Made by a program: the position numbers and the translations under genes. Shown one piece after another: positions 15,892-24,164 of a stretch of 64,000 nt of DNA. The notes beneath the pieces were generated by a model that was not told the DNA's origin, ran no database searches, and was given only the letters and a program-made list of their open reading frames with translations. Location: the NCBI RefSeq assembly GCF_900090225.1, contig NZ_FMHY01000002.1, forward strand, positions 6,696,001-6,760,000, in the 5' to 3' direction. The stretch's first letter is position 1. Each line of letters opens with the position of its first letter. This DNA is from Micromonospora eburnea (lineage in GTDB: Bacteria > Actinomycetota > Actinomycetes > Mycobacteriales > Micromonosporaceae).

Positions 15892-16539
15892 TCAGCGGAC
15901 CACCCGCAGCAGGGTCACCGAGACCCAGGCCCAGCCGGCCGCCACGGCCACCGCGAACACCACCAGCGCCACCGCCTGACCACCACCGGCCATCAGCGCC
16001 AACCAGGCCGCCGCGAAGAAGACACCGGTGACCCCGCTGTACGCCGCCCAGCCACGCTCGCCGCGCCGGGCGAAGCGGCGGGCGGCGATCAGGCAGGCCG
16101 CGATGAGCGCCGAGAACGCGACCGCCCCGGCGCCGAAGTGCGCGACGCCGTGCCAGCTCACCGGGCCGGGACCACGTGGCGTGCCGGCGGGGAAACCGTC
16201 GAGCGGATCGGCCACGAAGACCCCCGCCAGGACCAGGCCGAGCCCGTACTGGCCGAGCAGCCAGGGGCCGCTGACCGGACCGAGGCCGGGATGCGGGGTC
16301 CGCCGCAGCGCCAGGGCCGCCCCGACGCAGAGCAGCCCGGCGAGGACGAAGTCGCCGATCTGCACCCAGCCCAGGTCCCCGTTGCTGAGCACGCTGACCG
16401 GGTGCCGGCGGAAGTCGAAGCCCTCGCGGGACAGCCCCTGGACCAACGCGACCGCCACCCAGAGCGGACCGGCCACGACGCCGCCGGCGAGCAGCACCCG
16501 GTCGACGGAATTCCGCACCGCCGGCCGCGTGCTGATCAT
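15892..16539 (-). CDS. DUF998 membrane protein
   Basis: About 215 residues with six predicted hydrophobic helices. Motifs typical of the DUF998 family are present: GFDFRRHPVSVLSNGDLGW after helix 1, then GVFVADPLDGFP, and WHGVAHFGAGAVAF with conserved histidines. Function unknown. The ATG at 16539 is taken as start; a longer frame to 16614 overlaps the VOC gene. It follows the VOC gene by 22 bases and is probably co-transcribed with it. Confidence 0.8.
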   Translation of the reverse strand: MISTRPAVRNSVDRVLLAGGVVAGPLWVAVALVQGLSREGFDFRRHPVSVLSNGDLGWVQIGDFVLAGLLCVGAALALRRTPHPGLGPVSGPWLLGQYGLGLVLAGVFVADPLDGFPAGTPRGPGPVSWHGVAHFGAGAVAFSALIAACLIAARRFARRGERGWAAYSGVTGVFFAAAWLALMAGGGQAVALVVFAVAVAAGWAWVSVTLLRVVR

Positions 16540-16561
16540 TACGGAACCCGGGCCGCCCATC

Positions 16562-16981
16562 TCAGGCCCGCGGGAACATCTGGCCGATGCGGATCTTGTT
16601 GCCGAACGGGTCACGGATGCCGAAGTCGATGCCGTACGGCCGCTCGGTCGGCTCGTCGAGGATCTCCACGCCCTTCGCCACCAGATCCTCGTACGTCTTG
16701 TGGGCGTCGTCGGTGGTGATGGAGAGCCACCCGCTCAGCGCCCCCTTGGTGAGCAGCTCGCGGACCTGCTCGGCGGTGGCCGGGTCGAGGGCCGGCGGCC
16801 CCGGCTTCTCCAGCAGGATCTCGCGCTCCGGGTCACCCGGCAGGCTGACCGTGAGCCAGCGCATGAAGCCGAGGTCCACGTCCGCGGTGACCTCCATGCC
16901 GAGCTTGTTGACGTAGAAGTCGAGGGCCTCGTCCTGGTCGAGGACGTAGATCTGGGAGCGGGAAATCGCGTTCATCGTCAT
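16562..16981 (-). CDS. VOC/glyoxalase family protein
   Basis: 139 residues of the vicinal-oxygen-chelate fold: RSQIYVLDQDEALDFYVNKL in the first module and DDAHKTYEDLVAKGVEIL with FGIRDPFGNKIRIGQ in the second. Members bind a metal between paired beta-alpha-beta-beta-beta units and act as glyoxalases, dioxygenases or antibiotic-binding proteins; specificity is not predictable. ATG codons at 16981 and 16975 are both possible. It follows the AraC gene by 63 bases on the same strand, a pairing frequent in actinobacteria. Confidence 0.85.
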   Translation of the reverse strand: MTMNAISRSQIYVLDQDEALDFYVNKLGMEVTADVDLGFMRWLTVSLPGDPEREILLEKPGPPALDPATAEQVRELLTKGALSGWLSITTDDAHKTYEDLVAKGVEILDEPTERPYGIDFGIRDPFGNKIRIGQMFPRA

Positions 16982-17044
16982 GCCGAAAACGGTAGGGCAA
17001 CGCCCTGACCTGCTGCTTATCCAAAACTGACCGGTTCGGTGCGG

Positions 17045-17461
17045 TCACCGGTCACCGTTGCGCGCGGCGTCGCTCGGCCGCATCCACACCTTCACGAAGC
17101 AGCTCGGCACGGCCGCCGCGACCGCCTTCCGCCGCCGGTACTCCGACGGCGACTCGCCGACGATGTCGCGAAACGTGCGGCTGAACGTGCCCAGGCTGGC
17201 GAAGCCCACCGCGTAGCAGATCTCGGTGACCGGCTGGTCGGTCTGCACCAGCAGGTACATGGCCCGTTCGACCCGACGGCGTTGCAGGTAACGGTGCGGG
17301 GTCTCGCCGAAGGTGGCGCGGAAGGTACGGATGAAGTGCGCCTCGGAGACGTACGCGATCCGGGCCAGCGCCGGCACGTCCAGCGGCTGTGCGTACGCCC
17401 GGTCCATGGCGTCCCGGGCCCGCAGCATCGCCCGGTTGGACTCCTCGGCCGCCCGGCTCAT
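17045..17461 (-). CDS. Short AraC-family regulator
   Basis: 138 residues consisting almost only of the AraC/XylS DNA-binding domain: helix-turn-helix 1 around LARIAYVSEAHFIRTFRATF and helix-turn-helix 2 around EICYAVGFASLGTFSRTFRD, ending GESPSEYRR. No ligand-binding domain is present, so activity may be set by level or by a partner. Its ATG overlaps the stop of the sigma-factor gene (ATGA), so the two regulators are translationally coupled. Likely target: the VOC gene downstream. Confidence 0.9.
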   Translation of the reverse strand: MSRAAEESNRAMLRARDAMDRAYAQPLDVPALARIAYVSEAHFIRTFRATFGETPHRYLQRRRVERAMYLLVQTDQPVTEICYAVGFASLGTFSRTFRDIVGESPSEYRRRKAVAAAVPSCFVKVWMRPSDAARNGDR

Positions 17462-18357
17462 CCAGCCGCCTCCCCGTCGACGACCAGGTCGAGTTCGCGC
17501 AGCTGGTCGGGGTCGGCCACCACCTCGATCCCGATGATCCGGTCGGTGACGGTGAAGCTGATCGCGAGGCTGGTCCGGCCGCCCACGACGACGACCGCGC
17601 CCGGCATGGCGTCGACGAACGCGGGCAGCGCGCCCTGGGCCCGCCCGTTGAAGAAGCCGGCCACCCCGGCCGCGCCGCGCACCTCGGCGCTGCCGCCCAT
17701 CCGGGCGGCGGTGGCGTCGCCGCGCAGCACCACGTACGGGTCGAGCAGGCTGACCAGGTCGTCGAAGCGACCCTCCCGGGAGGCGGCGAGAAACGCCTCG
17801 ACCACCCGACGCTGCCGGGCTGGATCGGTCTGCGGGTCGGCGGACCGGCTCTGCACCCGGCGCCGGGCGCGGCTGGCGATCTGTCGTACGGCGGCGGCGC
17901 TGCGGTCGACCACCGGCGCGATCTCATCGAAGGAGACGGCGAACATGTCGTGCAGCACGAAGATCAGCCGTTCGGTGGGTCCGAGGGTGGTGAGCACCAC
18001 CTCAAGCGCCCGCCCGACCGACTCGGCGAGCAGCGCCTCCTGCTCCGGGTCACGCCCGCCGACCGCCTCGGCGGGCGGCTCGTCTCCGGCCACGCCCGCC
18101 GGTTCCTCGTGCCGGGCGCTGCCGGACCGCAGCCGGTCCAGGCAGACCCGCCCGACGGTGGTGGTCAGCCAGCCCGGCAGGTTGTCGATGGCGTCGGTGT
18201 CGGTGCGGGTGAGCCGCAACCAGGTGTCCTGCACGGCGTCGTCGGCCTCGGCGGATGAGCCGAGCATCCGCTGGGCCACCGCACGCAGCCGGGGGCGCTG
18301 TTCCTCGAAATGCCGGGCCAACAGGTCGGTGCCGCTCACGACCTCGCCATCCCACAC
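17458..18357 (-). CDS. ECF41-type (SigJ-like) sigma factor with SnoaL-like C-terminus
   Basis: About 299 residues. Sigma region 2 (EADDAVQDTWLRL) and region 4 (LIFVLHDMFAVSFDEIAPVV) are followed by a 110-residue NTF2/SnoaL-like domain, the layout of the ECF41 group, whose C-terminal extension takes the place of an anti-sigma factor. ECF41 genes are typically next to carboxymuconolactone-decarboxylase-like genes, as here. The start is either GTG 18357 or GTG 18339; neither has an ideal ribosome site. It is divergent from the decarboxylase-like gene and coupled to the AraC gene. Confidence 0.88.
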   Translation of the reverse strand: MWDGEVVSGTDLLARHFEEQRPRLRAVAQRMLGSSAEADDAVQDTWLRLTRTDTDAIDNLPGWLTTTVGRVCLDRLRSGSARHEEPAGVAGDEPPAEAVGGRDPEQEALLAESVGRALEVVLTTLGPTERLIFVLHDMFAVSFDEIAPVVDRSAAAVRQIASRARRRVQSRSADPQTDPARQRRVVEAFLAASREGRFDDLVSLLDPYVVLRGDATAARMGGSAEVRGAAGVAGFFNGRAQGALPAFVDAMPGAVVVVGGRTSLAISFTVTDRIIGIEVVADPDQLRELDLVVDGEAAG

Positions 18358-18379
18358 CCCCAGTGACTGCCGTCACATC

Positions 18380-18406
18380 TGTCACGCCACTCGTCCGGGC
18401 CTCGAC
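18380..18406 (+). promoter_or_regulatory. ECF41-like promoter TGTCACG-N16-CGAC
   Basis: TGTCACG at 18380-18386 and CGAC at 18403-18406 are 16 bases apart, close to the TGTCACA / CGTC pattern described for ECF41 promoters. It reads toward the carboxymuconolactone decarboxylase-like gene 60 bases downstream. A second CGTCACA lies at 18371-18377. Confidence 0.5.
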
Positions 18407-18466
18407 ATCCAGGTGACGGACGGCGCGACGAACGCCGGCCAGCCTAACAGGACAGGATGGATCAAA

Positions 18467-18931
18467 ATGGCTCTCGAAGCACGCATCCAGAACACGGCGG
18501 CCCTGTTCCCCGACGCGGTGAAGGGGATCAACCTGATCTACAAGGCCGCGCACTCGGCGGGCGTACCCGGCAACACGCTGGAGCTGGTCCACCTGCGGGC
18601 CAGCCAGATCAACGGGTGCAGCGCCTGCGTCGACTCCGGGGCGCGCAACGCCCGGAAGGCGGGCGAGACGGAGGAGCGGCTGTTCGCGGTGGCCGCCTGG
18701 CGGGAGACGCCGTACTTCACCGACGCGGAGCGGGCCGCGCTCGCGCTGGCCGAATCGGCGACCCGGCTCGCCGACCGGAGCGACCCGGTGCCGGACGAGG
18801 TGTGGGACGAGGCGGCTCGCCACTTCGGAGAGAAGGAACTGGCCGCGTTGGTGCTGTGGATCGCCACCACCAACTTCTTCAACCGGCTCAACGCGACCAC
18901 CCGCCAGCCGGCCCCGCAGCACTGGGGCTGA
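18467..18931 (+). CDS. Carboxymuconolactone decarboxylase / AhpD-like protein
   Basis: 154 residues. It has the AhpD-type redox motif C-S-A-C at residues 51-54 inside QINGCSACVDSG, and the CMD helical bundle continues through ALAESATRL and ALVLWIATTNFFNRLN. Proteins of this group act as peroxidase partners or thiol-disulfide reductases. As a usual partner of ECF41 sigma factors it is the likely main target of the divergent sigma gene. The ATG follows AGGA by nine bases. Confidence 0.9.
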   Translation: MALEARIQNTAALFPDAVKGINLIYKAAHSAGVPGNTLELVHLRASQINGCSACVDSGARNARKAGETEERLFAVAAWRETPYFTDAERAALALAESATRLADRSDPVPDEVWDEAARHFGEKELAALVLWIATTNFFNRLNATTRQPAPQHWG

Positions 18932-18956
18932 CCGCCGGCTGGCGGCCCTCGCGGTG

Positions 18957-19125
18957 TCGGTCGTGGTCGTTGCGGCGGCCACGACCGGCCCGCGGCCCCG
19001 TCGGGCGGCCGATCGCCCCTCACGCCCGGCCGATCGCCTTTCACGCCCGGGCGGTCGCCCGACGGCCCGCCCGCGGGTCGTCCGGCGTCACGGCCGCCGG
19101 TCGTCCGGCGTCACGGCCGGCTGCC
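18957..19125. repeat. Pairs of short direct repeats in an intergenic gap
   Basis: Two near copies of a 21-base unit (GCCGATCGCC-n-TCACGCCCG) lie at about 19009-19050, and two copies of a 22-base unit (GTCGTCCGGCGTCACGGCCG) at about 19077-19120, the last reaching the 3' end of the marR gene. No other structure is evident. Confidence 0.45.
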
Positions 19126-19617
19126 GCCGGGCGGTGGGGCGGCCTTGGTCGCCTGCTGGGCGGCCTCGATGACCTCGGTCAGCGTGGCGTGCAGCTTCCG
19201 CAGGTCGGCGAGGGGCATACCGAGCCGCTCGACGATGGCCGGCGGAATGCGCTCGGCCTCGCCACGCAGGGCCCGCCCCCTGGCGGTCAGGGTCACCGCG
19301 AGGCTGCGCTCGTCGGCCGGGTTCCGCTCGCGCTGGAGATAGCCGATCGCCTCCAGGCGTTTGAGCAGCGGCGACAGGGTGCCCGGGTCGAGCTGCAACA
19401 GGCGGCTCAGTTCGCGTACGGACAGCGGCGCGTGCTGCCAGAGGGCGAGCATCACCAGGTACTGCGGGTGGGTCAGGCCCATCGGTTCGAGCAGCGGACG
19501 GTACACGGCCACGACGCCACGGGCCGCGACGGACAGTGCGAAGCAGACCTGCTGCTCCAGCGCCAGCGGGTTGTCGAGCTGGCCCGGGTCGCCCGTCCCT
19601 TCACCGATTTTCGCCAC
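19111..19617 (-). CDS. MarR-family regulator
   Basis: About 168 residues with the MarR winged helix: LTHPQYLVMLALW, VRELSRLLQLDPGTLSPLLK as recognition helix, and YLQRERNPADERSLAVTLT as wing. The preserved sequence QQVCFALSVAARG places a cysteine near residue 19-24, the position of the peroxide-sensing cysteine in OhrR proteins, so it may sense organic peroxide. The GTG at 19617 follows TACGGT closely with no ribosome site (leaderless). A 20-base palindrome lies 16 bases upstream, so autorepression is likely. No ohr gene lies next to it. Confidence 0.85.
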   Translation of the reverse strand: MAKIGEGTGDPGQLDNPLALEQQVCFALSVAARGVVAVYRPLLEPMGLTHPQYLVMLALWQHAPLSVRELSRLLQLDPGTLSPLLKRLEAIGYLQRERNPADERSLAVTLTARGRALRGEAERIPPAIVERLGMPLADLRKLHATLTEVIEAAQQATKAAPPPGGSRP

Positions 19618-19632
19618 GGTGCTACCGTACCA

Positions 19633-19652
19633 ATAATTTGTGCACAAACTAT
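19633..19652. promoter_or_regulatory. MarR/OhrR-type operator
   Basis: ATAATTTGTGCACAAACTAT, a palindrome with a perfect 12-base core TTTGTGCACAAA and one mismatched pair outside it. It is just upstream of the -10-like TACGGT of marR and 40 bases before the divergent small gene, so one dimer could control both. Confidence 0.65.
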
Positions 19653-19691
19653 TTGACCACCAACCGACGGTCGCGGTACGGAGGCTGGACG

Positions 19692-19910
19692 ATGGCTGAC
19701 GAGGAGAAGAAGGCGCCTGGCGAGGGTGGACGCCTCCTGGGATGGGTGTTCCGCAACCTGGCCGGCCCGCCGACCGTGGAGGGTGCCGTCCAGGGCGGCT
19801 CCCGGCAGGCGCGCGACCTGTGGAAGGAGGACCTCGAACGGCGTAAGCAGTGGAGCCGCGAACAACGCGAGCGCAAGCGCGCCGAACGCGAGGCCCGACG
19901 CGGACAGTGA
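19692..19910 (+). CDS. Small hydrophilic conserved protein
   Basis: 72 residues starting MADEEKKAPGEGGRLLGWVF, then a charged helix rich in Arg, Lys and Glu (RRKQWSREQRERKRAEREAR), likely a coiled coil or nucleic-acid-binding tail. It has no signal peptide and no known domain. The ATG follows GGAGG by eight bases, supporting translation. It is divergent from marR and shares its operator region. Confidence 0.65.
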   Translation: MADEEKKAPGEGGRLLGWVFRNLAGPPTVEGAVQGGSRQARDLWKEDLERRKQWSREQRERKRAEREARRGQ

Positions 19911-19943
19911 GCCACGGTGGTCGTGGCCGACCGACGAAAGAGT

Positions 19944-19966
19944 GGCACCCCCGGAACGGGAGTGCC
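19944..19966. terminator. Hairpin between small gene and tRNA
   Basis: GGCACCCCC pairs with GGGAGTGCC around the five-base loop GGAAC with one mismatch. It lies after the tRNA on the minus strand and after the small gene on the plus strand, and could serve both. Confidence 0.5.
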
Positions 19967-19975
19967 CGACAACGT

Positions 19976-20052
19976 TGGAGCCCCCGGCCGGGATCGAACC
20001 GGCGACATCTCGCTTACAAGGCGAGTGCTCTGGCCAGCTGAGCTACAGGGGC
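19976..20052 (-). tRNA. tRNA-Thr(TGT), CCA encoded
   Basis: The minus strand folds as a full cloverleaf. Acceptor GCCCCTG pairs with CGGGGGC, the D arm is GCTC/GAGC, the anticodon stem CTCGC/GCGAG encloses CTTGTAA with anticodon TGT, and the T arm is GCCGG-TTCGATC-CCGGC. The discriminator T is followed by a genomic CCA (19976-19978). No integrase or direct-repeat att site is seen next to it. Confidence 0.95.
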
Positions 20053-20254
20053 GTGTGGTGCCGTGGTCAGCATAGCGACTGACGTCGGGAAATCCCGCTC
20101 GGCAGGGGCCCCCGAGCATGGAAAACGTCAATTTCCCGACCTCGACACCGACGGATCCTCGCCACACCCGCTGCGGGTCGGGAGGATTGCTGCCTCACCG
20201 TGCCCGTGTGACCGTTATGCGGTATGCGATCCGTCCCACCGGTTGTTCACCGTC

Positions 20255-20283
20255 TTGGCACCGTCGCAAAACCCGTTTACCGT
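20255..20283 (+). promoter_or_regulatory. Promoter of msiK
   Basis: TTGGCA at 20255-20260 and TACCGT at 20278-20283, with a 17-base spacer, form a near-consensus housekeeping promoter. It predicts a start near 20290 and a leader of about 125 bases. Bases 20053-20254 upstream show no other gene or clear site. Confidence 0.65.
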
Positions 20284-20291
20284 GCAGTGAC

Positions 20292-20416
20292 ACGGACGAC
20301 ATCCCGGTCGGCCTCGGCTGCCCGGGCGACGTCCGTTGGCCGGCACCGTGGGTGCCGGTCGCTCCTTCACTCGGATCGTCCGGCACGTTCCTGCCGGTGA
20401 AAGGAATCGCTCCACC
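20292..20416 (+). ncRNA. Structured leader of msiK (candidate msiK RNA motif)
   Basis: Three hairpins in series. ACGGACG (20292-20298) pairs with CGTCCGT (20330-20336), with CCCGG/CCGGG inside. CGGCACC (20341-20347) pairs with GGTGCCG (20351-20357). CCGGCA (20380-20385) pairs with TGCCGG (20392-20397), ending just before the AAAGGA ribosome site. An msiK RNA motif has been reported in the leaders of actinobacterial msiK genes. Matching this sequence to it is an inference from position and gene; the covariance model was not run. Confidence 0.5.
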
Positions 20417-21508
<1,092 letters not shown>

Positions 21509-21515
21509 CGTACGC

Positions 21516-21554
21516 GAAATGGGGCGGTCCGCCACGGCGGACCGCCCCATTTTC
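21516..21554. terminator. Strong bidirectional terminator
   Basis: An 18-base arm at 21516-21533 (GAAATGGGGCGGTCCGCC) is matched by its complement at 21536-21554, ending CCATTTTC. A at the start and T at the end allow function on both strands, ending msiK and the convergent rlmB transcript. Confidence 0.88.
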
Positions 21555-21571
21555 GTCTCTGCGGATGCGGG

Positions 21572-22687
21572 TTACGCCTCGACGGCGCGTCGACGGGCGA
21601 CCTCGGCCAGGGTGACCGCGGCGGCGACGCTGGCGTTGAGCGACTCGACGTCGGAGACCATCGGGATGCTCACGGTCAGGTCGCAGGTCTCGCCGACCAG
21701 GCGGGACAGCCCCCGCCCCTCCGAGCCGACCACCACGACCAGCGGGCCGACCGCGGCCTCCAGGTCGTACAGGTCGGTCTCGCCGTCAGCATCCAGGCCG
21801 ACCACGACGAAGCCGGCGTCCTTGCACGCCTTCAGCGACCGGGTCAGGTTGGTGACCTGGGCGACCGGCACGCGCGCGGCCGCGCCGGCGCTGGTCCGCC
21901 AGGCGGTCGCGGTGATCCCGGCGGCCCGTCGCTCCGGTACGAAGACACCCTGCGCGCCGAACGCGGCCGCGGACCGGATCACCGCACCGAGGTTGCGCGG
22001 GTCGGTGACCCCGTCCAGCGCGACCAGCAGCGGGGCGGCCTGCTCCAGCGAGGCCGCCATCAGGTCCTCGAACGGCTCGTAGGCGAACGGCGGCACCTGG
22101 AGGCCGACGCCCTGGTGCAGCACGCCCCCGGTCAGCCGGTCCAGCTCGGCCCGGCTGACCTCCAGGATCGCGATGCCCCGGTCGGCGGCGGTCCGGACGA
22201 TCTCGTTGACCCGGTCGTCGATCTCGATGCCCTGGGCGGTGTAGAGGGCGGTCGCCGGCACCTGGGCGCGCAGCGACTCCAGCACCGGGTTCCGCCCGAC
22301 CAGCAGCTCCGGGCCGTCCTTGGCCGGGTTGGACCTGCGGCCCGGGGCGACCCGGGGACCGCTCCGGCCGGTGGCCTTGCCCTTGCCGCCCTTTAACGGG
22401 GTGCCGGGCCGGCTGCCCTTGCCCCAGGTGGTGTCCTTGGTGCCCGGCTGGCCGATCTTGGGGGCACGCCCCTCCTCGGCCGCCGAGCGGCGTTCCTTCT
22501 CCTGCTTCCAGGCGGTGCGCTGCGGAAGCTTCTCGGTGCCCGAGTACGCCTTGTGCCAGGGCCGCTCGTCGGCGGGCAGGGTCCGGCCCCGGCCCGCGAG
22601 GGCCTCCCGGTTCTTGCCGCCGGAGCCCTTCGGGGCACCCGCCTTCGGCGTCAGTCGCCGGCCACGGCGCTGCGAATTGCCGGCCAT
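21572..22687 (-). CDS. rlmB: 23S rRNA (guanosine-2'-O)-methyltransferase RlmB-type
   Basis: 371 residues. A long basic N-terminal region (about 1-120, rich in Lys/Arg/Gly) is typical of actinobacterial members. It is followed by the SpoU substrate-binding domain (LLVGRNPVLESLR) and the SPOUT catalytic knot with its three motifs: DGVTDPRNLGAVIRSA, VVVVGSEGRGLSRLV and VSIPMVSDVESLNASVAAAV. It should methylate a guanosine ribose of 23S rRNA. The cysS stop and the rlmB start share one base (TGATG), so the pair is coupled, the conserved order in actinobacteria. Confidence 0.92.
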   Translation of the reverse strand: MAGNSQRRGRRLTPKAGAPKGSGGKNREALAGRGRTLPADERPWHKAYSGTEKLPQRTAWKQEKERRSAAEEGRAPKIGQPGTKDTTWGKGSRPGTPLKGGKGKATGRSGPRVAPGRRSNPAKDGPELLVGRNPVLESLRAQVPATALYTAQGIEIDDRVNEIVRTAADRGIAILEVSRAELDRLTGGVLHQGVGLQVPPFAYEPFEDLMAASLEQAAPLLVALDGVTDPRNLGAVIRSAAAFGAQGVFVPERRAAGITATAWRTSAGAAARVPVAQVTNLTRSLKACKDAGFVVVGLDADGETDLYDLEAAVGPLVVVVGSEGRGLSRLVGETCDLTVSIPMVSDVESLNASVAAAVTLAEVARRRAVEA

Positions 22688-24102
22688 CAGTCCTGCTCTC
22701 CAATAGTCCAACGGGGGCCCTGGGGGGTGTCCTCGACCACCACGCCAGCCTGCTTGAGCTGGTCGCGTACGGCGTCGGCGGCGGCCCAGTCCTTGCGGCT
22801 GCGGGCCTGAGCACGCTGCTCCAGAGCGAGCGCGATCAGGGAGTCGACCACGTCGCGCAGATCGCTCGCGCGGCCGCCACCCGTCCAGGCCGGGTCCAGG
22901 GGATCGACGCCGAGGATATCCAGCATCGCCCGCGCGGCGGCCAACGTCGTGCGCACGGTCACATCGTCGCCGGCGGTCAGCGCGGTGTTGCCGTCGCGCA
23001 GGAGGTCGTGCAGCACGGCGAGGGCGGCCGAGGTGTTGAGATCGTCGTCCATCGCCGCGGCGAAGCCGGCCGGCAGCTCGCCGAGCTGCCCGGCGCCGAC
23101 CCGCTCGGCGGCCCGCTGCACGAAGCCCTCGATCCGCCGGTACGCGACCGCGGCCTCGCGCAGCGCGTCCTCCGAGTAGTCGATGCGGGACCGGTAGTGC
23201 GCGGCCGCGTAGTAGTAACGCAGCTCCACCGGGCGCACCCCGAGGGACGCCACGTAGTCCAGGTCGAGGGCGTTGCCCAGCGACTTGCCCATCTTCGCGC
23301 CACCGATGCTGAGCAGGCCGTGGTGCACCCAGTAGCGGGCGAAGGGCAGGTCGGCCGCCTGGGACTGGGCGATCTCGTTCTCGTGGTGCGGGAAGGTCAG
23401 GTCGAGCCCGCCGCCGTGGATGTCGAACTCGGGGCCGAGATAGCGCCAGCACATCGCGGAGCACTCGATGTGCCAGCCGGGCCGGCCCCGGCCCCACGGC
23501 GACGGCCAGTACGCGTCCGCCGGCTCGTCCGGCTTGGCCCCCTTCCAGAGGGCGAAGTCCCGCGGGTCGCGCTTGCCCCGTTCGGGGGCGTCCTCGGCGG
23601 ACTGCATGTCCTCCGGCGACTGGCCGGAGAGCGACCCGTACGCGGGCCAGGAGGCCACGTCGAAGTAGACGTCGCCGGAGCCGTCGGTGGCCGGGTAGGC
23701 GTGCCCGGTCTCGATCAGCCGGGCGATCAGCTCGTGCATCTCCGGGATGTGCCCGGTGGCCCGCGGCTCGTAGGTGGGCGGCAGCACGTTCAACGCCCGG
23801 TACGACTCGGCCAGGATCTGCTCGTTGGCGTACGCGATCGACCAGAACGGGCGGCCCTGCTCCATCGCCTTGACCAGGATCTTGTCGTCGATGTCGGTCA
23901 CGTTGCGGATGAAGGTGACCTCGAAACCGGACGCGATCAGCCAGCGGCGCAGCACGTCGTAGTTGACGCCGGAGCGAAGGTGGCCGATGTGCGGCGGGGC
24001 CTGGAGGGTGAGACCACACAGGTAGACGCCCACCTTGCCGACTTCCCGGGGGACGAAGTCCCGGACCGTTCGGGTGGCGGTGTCATACAGGCGTAGCGTC
24101 AC
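22687..24102 (-). CDS. cysS: Cysteinyl-tRNA synthetase
   Basis: 471 residues of class I fold. Zinc/substrate Cys is at about 29 (YLCGLT), HIGH at 38-41, KMGKS as the KMSKS loop, ECSAMCW and FPHHENEIAQS as further zinc ligands, and the DALR anticodon-binding domain at the C-terminus. It charges tRNA-Cys. The related ligase MshC also uses this fold but is shorter and lacks this full C-terminal domain. The GTG at 24102 follows TACCCT-TGTACG with no ribosome site (leaderless). It is separated from its usual neighbour ispF by 27.5 kb. Confidence 0.95.
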   Translation of the reverse strand: MTLRLYDTATRTVRDFVPREVGKVGVYLCGLTLQAPPHIGHLRSGVNYDVLRRWLIASGFEVTFIRNVTDIDDKILVKAMEQGRPFWSIAYANEQILAESYRALNVLPPTYEPRATGHIPEMHELIARLIETGHAYPATDGSGDVYFDVASWPAYGSLSGQSPEDMQSAEDAPERGKRDPRDFALWKGAKPDEPADAYWPSPWGRGRPGWHIECSAMCWRYLGPEFDIHGGGLDLTFPHHENEIAQSQAADLPFARYWVHHGLLSIGGAKMGKSLGNALDLDYVASLGVRPVELRYYYAAAHYRSRIDYSEDALREAAVAYRRIEGFVQRAAERVGAGQLGELPAGFAAAMDDDLNTSAALAVLHDLLRDGNTALTAGDDVTVRTTLAAARAMLDILGVDPLDPAWTGGGRASDLRDVVDSLIALALEQRAQARSRKDWAAADAVRDQLKQAGVVVEDTPQGPRWTIGEQD

Positions 24103-24164
24103 CGTACAAGGGTAGCCGTCCGCGCATTTCGGGGTCGCCGGGAGCCGGTCGTACGCTGCGTGCT

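Noticed and set aside
17039..18466. Long plus-strand frame upstream of the CMD gene
   Set aside because: Antisense to the AraC and sigma-factor genes; the CMD protein starts at 18467 behind a ribosome site.
19976..20052. tRNA-Thr as an integration site of a mobile island
   Set aside because: No integrase, no duplicated tRNA 3' end and no island-like content next to it.
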